Assembly: GCA_014379925.1 (NCBI GenBank)
Contig: JACMKY010000535.1
Coordinates: forward strand, 1-11,154
DNA: 11,154 nt
Direction of reading: 5' to 3'
Origin: Cytophagales bacterium
GTDB taxonomy: Bacteria; Bacteroidota; Bacteroidia; Cytophagales; ES-bin-26
Shown: positions 5,927 through 11,154 of the stretch, piece by piece
Layout of the letters: the number at the start of each line of letters is the position of its first letter
Numbering within the stretch: position 1 is the stretch's first letter
Made by a program: the position numbers and the translations under genes
The notes under the pieces: generated by a model
The model's input: the letters and a program-made list of their open reading frames with translations, nothing else
Databases searched by the model: none
Told to the model about the DNA's origin: nothing

Positions 5927-6913
5927 TTACGCGTAGAGTAGATCCAGCAGCATGTGCTTCAGCACCGCCTGCGCCGCGCACACCCGGTTGCCCGCTTGCC
6001 GGATCACCACCGAGTGGGGACCGTCCAGCACCTCGTCGGTCACAATCACGTTCCGGCGCACCGGCAGGCAGTGCATGAACCGGGCGTGGTTGGTGAGCGC
6101 CATCTTTTCCGCGTCCACGGTCCAGGCCGGGTCTTTGGAGAGAACCTGTCCGTAATGTTGGTAGGACGACCAGTTCTTGGTGTAGATGAAGTCGGCTCCT
6201 TCGAAGGCTTCGCGCTGATCGTGGGTCACCCGGGCGCCATTGACGAATTCGGGCGCCAGTTGGTAGCCTTCCGGGTGCGCGATGACGAACTCCACCGGTC
6301 CGAGCGATCCGTCGGCGCGGTTCATCCATTCGGCGAAGGAGTTGGGCACGGCCTGGGGCAACGCCTTGGGGTGCGGGGCCCAGGTGAGTACCACCTTCAC
6401 CTTGTCGGCGCGGCCCGCGGCGGCCGGTTTCAGTTCTTCCATCGTCACCAGGTCGGCCAGCGATTGCAGGGGGTGGCGCGTGGCCGATTCCAGGCTCAGG
6501 ACCGGCACCCCGGCGTGTTGCACGAACTTGTGAATCACTTCCTCCCCGTAATCCGCGGCGCGGTCGGTCAGGCCCGCGAAGGAGCGGACGCCGATCAGGT
6601 CGCAGTACTGGCCGATGACGGCGGCGGCCTCCTTGACGTGCTCGACTTTATCGCCGTCCATCACCACCCCATCCGCCATTTCCAGCGCCCAGCCGTCCTG
6701 GGCCACGTTCATCACCATCACCTGCATCCCTAAGTTCTGGGCCGCTTTCTGGGTGCTGAGGCGGGTGCGCAGGCTGGCGTTGAAAAAAATCAGGCCGAGG
6801 GTTTTGTTCCGGCCCAGGTGGCTTTCGGCAAACGGGTCTTTCTTGAGCAACAAAGCCTCCTGCACCAGCACCATCAGGTTGGGCACGTCTTGGACGGACA
6901 GAAAATTTTTCAA
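5927..6913 (-). CDS. argF': N-acylornithine carbamoyltransferase, predicted N-succinylornithine type
   Basis: Transfers the carbamoyl group from carbamoyl phosphate to an N-acylated ornithine, giving N-acylcitrulline. It aligns closely, as I recall it, with Bacteroides fragilis ArgF': LGRNKT (33-38), the SLRTR phosphate loop (47-51), MDGDKVEH (85-92), ATRHPLQ (134-140), QAVPNSFAEWMN, DFIYTKNW and FMHCLPVRRN. Residue 90, Pro in the B. fragilis succinyl enzyme and Glu in the Xanthomonas acetyl enzyme, is Val (codon 6646-6644). Published swaps of that Glu to Val, Ser or Pro moved the Xanthomonas enzyme to succinyl substrates. The TTG start at 6913 gives 328 residues and makes residue numbers match B. 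fragilis exactly through position 90. An upstream in-frame GTG (7021) would add 36 unrelated residues. It follows argD by about 104 bases and is 16 bases ahead of the Rpn-type gene. Confidence 0.92.
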   Translation of the reverse strand: MKNFLSVQDVPNLMVLVQEALLLKKDPFAESHLGRNKTLGLIFFNASLRTRLSTQKAAQNLGMQVMVMNVAQDGWALEMADGVVMDGDKVEHVKEAAAVIGQYCDLIGVRSFAGLTDRAADYGEEVIHKFVQHAGVPVLSLESATRHPLQSLADLVTMEELKPAAAGRADKVKVVLTWAPHPKALPQAVPNSFAEWMNRADGSLGPVEFVIAHPEGYQLAPEFVNGARVTHDQREAFEGADFIYTKNWSSYQHYGQVLSKDPAWTVDAEKMALTNHARFMHCLPVRRNVIVTDEVLDGPHSVVIRQAGNRVCAAQAVLKHMLLDLLYA

Positions 6914-7011
6914 GGGGTGAGGGATGCTTGGGTTAAGATTTCCTGGATAAAAAGCGTGTATTCCTGACCAATGGGCAAGTCCACCGTGACAATCAGGATG
7001 ACCAGATCCAT
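6910..7011 (-). CDS. possible 33-residue ORF between argD and argF'
   Basis: An ATG at 7011, six bases after the argD stop, opens a 33-codon frame beginning MDLVILIVTVDLP and ending TGA at 6912-6910, which overlaps the TTG start of argF' as TTGA. It fills the whole argD-argF' gap. The peptide is hydrophobic at its start and the DNA is AT-richer than the flanking genes. It may be a coupling leader, a remnant, or chance; no homology is recognised. Confidence 0.2.
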   Translation of the reverse strand: MDLVILIVTVDLPIGQEYTLFIQEILTQASLTP

Positions 7012-7017
7012 CGCCGA

Positions 7018-8163
7018 TCACGGCGCAACGCCCGCGTTCACGCTGCCCAGCACCGTTTCAAACGCTTCCAGAAACGAATCCAGTTCCGGTTTCCCGATTG
7101 CCAGGCTGGGCAGCAGGCGGATGGTGTGCTTGCCCGACGCCCCGGTGAACATCCGGTGTTCGAACAACAGTTTCCGGCGCAACGCTTCCGCCGGCTGCTC
7201 AAACTCAATGCCGATCATCAGCCCGCGCCCGCGCACTTCCTTGATGCCGGGCAGGGCCCGGAGTTCTTTCCGCAGGTATTCGCCCAGCACCGCCGCGTTT
7301 TCGACGAGGTTTTCTTCCTTAATCACGTCCAGCACGGCGATGGCCGCCACGCAAGCCAGGTGATTGCCGCCGAAGGTCGTTCCCAGCATGCCGTGCTTGG
7401 CCTCAAACTTCGGATGAATCAGCACCCCGCCAATCGGAAACCCGTTGCCCATGCCTTTGGCCACCGTGATCAGATCCGGTTGGATGCCGGCGAACTGGTG
7501 CGAAAAGAACTTGCCCGACCGCCCGTAGCCGCACTGCACCCCGTCGAGAATCAGCACGGCGCCGAACTGGTTGCAGAGCCGCCGGGCGGTTTGCAAAAAC
7601 GTTTCCGACGCCACCTGCACGCCTCCCACGCCCTGGATGCCTTCTACAATCACGGCGCAAATCGCCTCGCTCATCGCCGCTTCCAGCGCCGGGGCGTCGT
7701 TGAAGGGCAGGAACCGCACGTGGTCCGATTCGTTTACCGGCGCGAGGATGGCGGGGTTGTCGGTCACGGCCACGGCCCCCGCGGTGCGTCCGTGGAAAGC
7801 GTGGGTGAAGGCGATGACCTTTTTGCGCCCGTTGTGGAAGGAGGCCAGTTTCAGCGCGTTCTCGTTGGCTTCCGCCCCGGAGCTGACCAAAAACAGGCGG
7901 TAGTCTTCGCAGCCCGACAGTTCACCCAGTTTCCGCGCCAGTTCGGTTTGTTGGGGAATCCGCACCGAGTTCGAATAGAAGCCGATGCGCCCGAGTTGGT
8001 CGGTCAGCCGGGCCACGTAGTGCGGGTGGGAGTGGCCGATGGAAATCACCGCGTGACCGCCGTAGAGGTCGAGGTAACGCGTGCCGTAGTGGTCCCACAG
8101 GTAGCTGCCCTGGGCGCGCACGGGTTCAATGTCGTAGAGCGGGTAAACGTCGAAGAGGGTCAC
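7018..8163 (-). CDS. argD: N-acylornithine aminotransferase (class III, PLP)
   Basis: Interconverts N-acylglutamate semialdehyde and N-acylornithine using glutamate as amino donor; PLP-dependent, cytoplasmic. Visible features are LYGGHAVISIGHSHP (33-47), SSGAEANENALKLAS (94-108, phosphate cup), HGRTAGAVAVT (124-134), the Asp207 that contacts the PLP nitrogen in ILDGVQCGYGRSGKFF (205-220), the Schiff-base Lys226 in ITVAKGMGNGFPIGG, and GTTFGGNHLACVAA (251-264). At 381 aa it is typical. Two motif positions differ from E. coli-type ArgD: QGVGG instead of QGEGG (178-182), which I believe is common in Bacteroidota, and DGVQ instead of DEVQ (207-210), which looks rarer. The start is GTG at 8163, where homologous sequence begins (LFDVYPLYDIEP), with an octamer tract starting five bases upstream. 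Confidence 0.93.
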   Translation of the reverse strand: MTLFDVYPLYDIEPVRAQGSYLWDHYGTRYLDLYGGHAVISIGHSHPHYVARLTDQLGRIGFYSNSVRIPQQTELARKLGELSGCEDYRLFLVSSGAEANENALKLASFHNGRKKVIAFTHAFHGRTAGAVAVTDNPAILAPVNESDHVRFLPFNDAPALEAAMSEAICAVIVEGIQGVGGVQVASETFLQTARRLCNQFGAVLILDGVQCGYGRSGKFFSHQFAGIQPDLITVAKGMGNGFPIGGVLIHPKFEAKHGMLGTTFGGNHLACVAAIAVLDVIKEENLVENAAVLGEYLRKELRALPGIKEVRGRGLMIGIEFEQPAEALRRKLLFEHRMFTGASGKHTIRLLPSLAIGKPELDSFLEAFETVLGSVNAGVAP

Positions 8164-8168
8164 TGGTG

Positions 8169-8240
8169 AGTGGATGAGTTTATGAGTGGATGAGTTTATG
8201 AGTTTATGAGTGGATGAGTGGATGAGTTTATGAGAAAGGG
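8169..8240. repeat. octamer tract between the four-helix-bundle gene and argD
   Basis: Eight clean units alternate between AGTGGATG and AGTTTATG (8169-8232), closed by AGAAAGGG (8233-8240). The tract spans nearly the whole gap between the stop of the upstream gene (8246) and the argD GTG (8163). As mRNA it reads in CATAAACT and CATCCACT units and contains no G. The closing unit resembles AGTAAGGG, which closes the argG tract. Confidence 0.9.
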
Positions 8241-8245
8241 GTATT

Positions 8246-8605
8246 TCAACTTGAAGTTCTCACGGTTTTGATTAGGGCGATTAGCATGGCTTTCACTTCC
8301 TTGGTTCTTTCATTCAAGTGTACAAACCTTTCTTCCCGGATGTAGGATAGATCTCTTGCCAACAGGAGGTAATATTCCGTTTCGTGCAGTGAGCCCAGCG
8401 CAATTTGAAAGAAGTTGGCGATATCCGATTTGGTATTTTTACCGCAACCTTCCGCTAAATTCGCCGGCGTGGATACCGCCGACCTTCGGATTTGGCTGGT
8501 AAGCCCGTAGAGTTCCTCTTTAGGGAATACCTGGGTTGCCGCGTAGATGTCCAACACCATCGCGTGTGCCTTGTGCCAAACTTTCAAATCCTGGTAGCTC
8601 TGCAT
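8246..8605 (-). CDS. four-helix-bundle protein (S23 / 23S rRNA intervening-sequence family)
   Basis: A 119-residue member of the family first seen in 23S rRNA intervening sequences and structurally related to Avd of diversity-generating retroelements. The hallmark segment QIRRSAVSTPANLAEG (38-53) is intact, followed by a second helix pair with GSLHETEYYLLLARD. The start is ATG at 8605, where family homology begins (MQSYQDLKVW); longer frames upstream only translate octamer repeats. It sits between argC and argD, with octamer tracts on both sides, and its base composition is clearly AT-richer than the arg genes (one sampled line is about 42% GC). No rRNA, reverse transcriptase or variable repeat is nearby. 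Its molecular role is unknown; Avd-like binding of nucleic acid is only an analogy. It is probably a late arrival in the operon. Confidence 0.88.
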   Translation of the reverse strand: MQSYQDLKVWHKAHAMVLDIYAATQVFPKEELYGLTSQIRRSAVSTPANLAEGCGKNTKSDIANFFQIALGSLHETEYYLLLARDLSYIREERFVHLNERTKEVKAMLIALIKTVRTSS

Positions 8606-8612
8606 GATTTTA

Positions 8613-8652
8613 AGTTGATGAGTCGATGAGTTTATGAGTTTGTGAGTAGAGA
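8613..8652. repeat. octamer tract upstream of the four-helix-bundle gene
   Basis: Units reading outward from the ATG are AGTTGATG, AGTCGATG, AGTTTATG, AGTTTGTG and AGTAGAGA, beginning seven bases from the start codon. On the mRNA this is a G-poor leader and could pair imperfectly with the inverted tract at 8716-8747. Confidence 0.8.
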
Positions 8653-8715
8653 GGAAAAGACACTTGTTTGAATAGGGAGTTAAACGGAACGCGTAGTCTT
8701 GCATTTAAGATGGTA

Positions 8716-8747
8716 GTTCAACTCCTAAACTCCTAAACTCCTAAACC
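8716..8747. repeat. inverted octamer tract after the argC stop
   Basis: On the minus strand, reading away from the argC stop, the units are GGTTTAGG, AGTTTAGG, AGTTTAGG and AGTTGAAC. This is the same family as the other tracts but in opposite orientation relative to transcription, so it is G-rich on the mRNA. It still reads AGTNNANG outward from the gene it abuts. Confidence 0.85.
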
Positions 8748-8748
8748 C

Positions 8749-9732
8749 TCAAAACGCCACTGGCTTCAACGTCAGACCCGTTTTTTCGTCCAGTCCGAAC
8801 AGCAGGTTCAGGTTTTGCACGGCCTGGCCGGAAGCGCCCTTGGTGAGGTTGTCGATGACGCTGGTGATGAGCAATTGGTCTTCGTGCTTTTCCAGGTGCA
8901 GCAGGCACTTGTTGGTGTTGACCACCTGCTTGATGTCCACCGCCGACGGACTCACGTGCGTGAACGGATGCGAAGCGTAGTAGGCAGCATACAGGTTTTG
9001 CGCCTCGGTCAGGCTCAGGTCGCTGGTCGTGTAGCAGGCGGCCAGGATGCCGCGCGTGAAGTTGCCGCGGTAGGGAACGAAATGAACCTTCGGTTCCGGA
9101 CCCGCTGGCAAGGGCGTCAGGCCGCGGCGGATTTCCTTCAGGTGCTGGTGGGTGAAGGCCTTGTAGACCGACACGTTGCCGCTGCGCCAACTGAAGTGCG
9201 TGGTGTCGCTGAGGCTTTGCCCCGCCCCGGTGGAGCCGGTGATGGCGCTCACGTGCACGTCGGCCCGCAGCAGGCCCGCCCCCGCCAGCGGCAGCAACGC
9301 CAGTTGGATGGCCGTAGCGAAACAACCCGGATTGGCGATCCTACGGGCCTGCCCGATTCTTTCCCGGTTCAGTTCGGGCAGACCGTAGACGAAACCCCCG
9401 CTTTCGTCGCGGAAATCCTGGCTCAGGTCAACGAGGCGGACGCTGGCCGGCAGCGGATTTTCGGCCAGGAACCGGCCCGATTCACCGTGACCCAGGCAGA
9501 GAAACAAGGCGTCAAGCCCCGGGCCCTCCTTTACGGCGGGAAACTCCCCGGTGAAGTGCAGGTCGGTTTCGCCCAGCAGGTCGGGGTGGGCGGCGGACAC
9601 GGGCTTGCCCGCCTGGCTTTTGCTGTGGACAAAGGCGATTTCCGCCCGGGAATGCCCCAAAAGAAGGCGGAGCAGTTCACCACCCGTGTACCCTGCTCCG
9701 CCCGCAATGCCAACGCGAATCTTATCTGTCAT
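8749..9732 (-). CDS. argC: N-acyl-gamma-glutamyl-phosphate reductase
   Basis: Reduces N-acylglutamyl phosphate to the semialdehyde with NADPH, between ArgB and ArgD. The N-terminal Rossmann motif is GIAGGAGYTGGELLRLL (8-24). The catalytic cysteine is Cys137 in RIANPGCFAT, and the conserved GSTGAGQS (166-173) and THQHLKE (194-200, with the catalytic-site His) follow. At 327 aa it is the usual short type. The start is ATG at 9732, preceded by GGAAGAG, one of the few purine-rich ribosome-binding-like sites in the window. The in-frame extension to 9819 has no family sequence. It lies 137 bases after argG, with two small hairpins in the gap, and is followed by an inverted octamer tract. Confidence 0.94.
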   Translation of the reverse strand: MTDKIRVGIAGGAGYTGGELLRLLLGHSRAEIAFVHSKSQAGKPVSAAHPDLLGETDLHFTGEFPAVKEGPGLDALFLCLGHGESGRFLAENPLPASVRLVDLSQDFRDESGGFVYGLPELNRERIGQARRIANPGCFATAIQLALLPLAGAGLLRADVHVSAITGSTGAGQSLSDTTHFSWRSGNVSVYKAFTHQHLKEIRRGLTPLPAGPEPKVHFVPYRGNFTRGILAACYTTSDLSLTEAQNLYAAYYASHPFTHVSPSAVDIKQVVNTNKCLLHLEKHEDQLLITSVIDNLTKGASGQAVQNLNLLFGLDEKTGLTLKPVAF

Positions 9733-9805
9733 TCTCTTCCGTTGCGCCGACTTTTTGAGGTTGGCCTTGATTTGGTGTTTGAGGTGGTTCACGTCTTTTC
9801 CCCAC

Positions 9806-9845
9806 CGAAAGAATGGCACTTTCGTAACCCTACCTTCCGGGTTAC
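9806..9845. repeat. two adjacent small hairpins in the argG-argC gap
   Basis: CGAAAG (9806-9811) pairs with CTTTCG (9819-9824) around a 7-base loop, and GTAACCC (9824-9830) pairs with GGGTTAC (9839-9845) around an 8-base loop. They share base 9824, so they can form side by side except at that base. There is no T run, so they look more like intercistronic RNA structure than a terminator. Confidence 0.4.
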
Positions 9846-9869
9846 CGACCTTTCCAGTTCGGCAGGGCT

Positions 9870-11066
9870 TTATTTCTCATCCCCTTCGTTCACCTGCCGG
9901 TGGATCACCGTCTGGTTGGAGAGGATCTTGGCGAAGCCGCGCACGTCCTCGCCCGTCCAGGCGTTGTTCATTTCCCCGTAGGAGCCGAACCTGGCCGACA
10001 TCAGGTCGAATTTTGATTCGATGCCCCGCACGTAGAAGCGGTACGGCTCCAGTTGCACGTGCACCGTACCCGTCACCGACGGTTGGGTATCGGTCAGGAA
10101 GGCTTCGATGTTGCGCATCACCGGGTCGAGGAACTGCCCTTCGTGGAGCAGGTTGCCGTACCAGTTGGCGAGTTGTTCCTTCCAGTAGAGTTGCCACTTG
10201 GTGAGCACGTGCTTCTCCAGCGCGTGGTGTGCCTTGATGATCACGAGCGGGGCCGCCGCCTCGAAGCCCACCCGCCCCTTGATGCCGATGATGGTGTCGC
10301 CCACGTGGATGTCGCGCCCGATGGCAAACGGGGCCGCCAGTTGAGAGAGCAACCGGATGGCCGCCACGGGGTTGTCGAAATGCTGGTCGTCGATGCCTTT
10401 CAACTCACCCTGCTCGAAGCGGAGGTGCACGGTCTCGGGGGTGTGTTGGGTGAGCGGCGTCGGAAAGGCGGATTCGGGCAGGTACTGGTCGGAGGTAAGC
10501 GTCTCCTTCCCCCCCACCGAGGTGCCCCACAAGCCCTGGTTGATCGAGTAAGCCGCCTTGGTCCAGTCCCCCGTTACGCCTTTCGCCTTCAGGTAGTCGA
10601 TCTCCGCCTGGCGCGGCAGCCGGTTGTCGCGGATGGGCGTCAGGATTTCTACGCCGGGAATGAGGATGTTGAACAGCAGGTCGAAACGCACTTGGTCATT
10701 GCCCGCCCCCGTGCTGCCGTGCGCCACGAATTCCGCGCCCACCTCCTTCGTGTACGCGGCCACGGCCAGGGCCTGAAACACCCGTTCGGCACTCACCGAC
10801 AAGGGATACGTGTTGTTTTTCAGCACGTTGCCGAAAACCAGGTACTTCAGGCATTGCTGGTAGTACTGGTTCACCACGTCCACCGTGCGGTGGGAGGCCA
10901 CGCCCAGCGCGTGGGCGCGCTGCTCGATGGCGCTCCGCTCGGCCTCCGAAAAGCCGCCCGTGTCCACCAACACCGAATGAACGGACAGCCCTTTTTCGTC
11001 GGACAAGTACTTGACGCAGTACGAGGTGTCCAGCCCGCCACTGAAAGCAAGCACCACTTTGGCCAT
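9870..11066 (-). CDS. argG: argininosuccinate synthase
   Basis: Joins citrulline and aspartate with ATP to give argininosuccinate. The PP-loop ATPase motif is AFSGGLDTS (7-15). HGSTGAGNDQVRFD (116-129) is the citrulline/aspartate-binding loop, and WGTSVGG plus YRFYVRGIESKFDL near the C-terminus are typical. The length of 398 aa is normal. The start is ATG at 11066, with the PP-loop strand immediately following. An octamer tract fills the upstream bases to near the window edge; a TAG at 11149-11147 on the minus strand could be the stop of a gene upstream. It is the first arg gene visible in transcription order. Its partner argH is not in the window. Confidence 0.96.
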   Translation of the reverse strand: MAKVVLAFSGGLDTSYCVKYLSDEKGLSVHSVLVDTGGFSEAERSAIEQRAHALGVASHRTVDVVNQYYQQCLKYLVFGNVLKNNTYPLSVSAERVFQALAVAAYTKEVGAEFVAHGSTGAGNDQVRFDLLFNILIPGVEILTPIRDNRLPRQAEIDYLKAKGVTGDWTKAAYSINQGLWGTSVGGKETLTSDQYLPESAFPTPLTQHTPETVHLRFEQGELKGIDDQHFDNPVAAIRLLSQLAAPFAIGRDIHVGDTIIGIKGRVGFEAAAPLVIIKAHHALEKHVLTKWQLYWKEQLANWYGNLLHEGQFLDPVMRNIEAFLTDTQPSVTGTVHVQLEPYRFYVRGIESKFDLMSARFGSYGEMNNAWTGEDVRGFAKILSNQTVIHRQVNEGDEK

Positions 11067-11070
11067 GGGG

Positions 11071-11142
11071 AGTTGAGGAGTTGAGGAGTTGAGGAGTTGA
11101 GGAGTTGAGGAGTTGAGGAGTTTATGAGTTGAGGAGTAAGGG
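11071..11142. repeat. octamer tract directly upstream of argG
   Basis: Nine units: six AGTTGAGG (11071-11118), AGTTTATG, AGTTGAGG and a closing AGTAAGGG (11135-11142). The tract begins four bases from the ATG, where a Shine-Dalgarno site would lie. As mRNA it reads in CCTCAACT units and contains no G over 72 bases. The near-perfect copies suggest recent expansion by slippage. Confidence 0.92.
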
Positions 11143-11154
11143 TTCTCTAGCCGC

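Noticed and set aside
5927..6913. Ordinary ornithine carbamoyltransferase
   Set aside because: The SLRTR loop, MDGDK segment and ATRHPLQ belong to the N-acylornithine enzymes rather than to OTC, which has STRTR and HPTQ.
6914..7021. argF' starting at the upstream GTG that overlaps the argD stop
   Set aside because: The 36 added residues match no family sequence, while the TTG at 6913 starts exactly where homology begins and aligns residue numbers with B. fragilis.
8169..8240. CRISPR-like or direct-repeat array
   Set aside because: Units are 8 bases with no spacers, and no cas genes are nearby.
8246..8605. Avd of a diversity-generating retroelement, or an rRNA intervening sequence
   Set aside because: No reverse transcriptase, template/variable repeats or 23S rRNA sequence is present in the window.
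8606..8704. Longer four-helix-bundle protein starting at 8704
   Set aside because: The extra 33 residues (for example THKLINSSTHQL) are a translation of the octamer tract and spacer.

Overview
The window looks like part of a moderately GC-rich Bacteroidota chromosome (Cytophagia- or Saprospiria-like). The evidence is an arginine pathway built on an N-acylornithine carbamoyltransferase of the Bacteroides type, a Bacteroidota-style -7 promoter element (TAAATTTG), few Shine-Dalgarno sites, and intergenic spacers filled with degenerate 7-8 bp repeats. I cannot name a genus.

Layout. At 1-148 there may be the end of a plus-strand gene, then a bidirectional terminator. At 149-919 (minus) is a secreted protein of unknown function. 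At 920-1325 is a repeat-rich gap between divergent genes, with a 46-bp tandem duplication and a candidate promoter. At 1326-2903 (plus) is a Tat-exported flavin amine oxidase that resembles L-amino-acid oxidases. From 3012 to 11066, all on the minus strand and so read right to left, is an arginine cluster: argG, argC, a four-helix-bundle protein, argD, argF', a broken Rpn-type nuclease gene, argB and an argE-like deacylase. No argH is present and no N-acyltransferase lies inside the window.

Pathway. ArgB phosphorylates N-acylglutamate, ArgC reduces it, ArgD transaminates to N-acylornithine, ArgF' carbamoylates it to N-acylcitrulline, the ArgE-like enzyme removes the acyl group, and ArgG adds aspartate. 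The residue that decides acetyl versus succinyl specificity in ArgF' is Val90. Pro is found there in the Bacteroides fragilis succinyl enzyme and Glu in the Xanthomonas acetyl enzyme, so the route here is predicted to use succinylated intermediates.

Three things stand out. (1) A family of tandem octamers, roughly AGTNNANG reading outward from the gene, abuts the start codons of argG, the four-helix-bundle gene, argD and argE; a heptamer version abuts the secreted-protein gene, and one inverted copy follows the argC stop. On the mRNA the start-proximal tracts are almost free of G. (2) The AT-richer four-helix-bundle gene sits among three of these tracts in the middle of the arg operon, like a passenger or a mobile unit. 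(3) The Rpn-type gene is fitted tightly between argF' and argB but is split by what looks like a 14-bp insertion at its catalytic aspartate.
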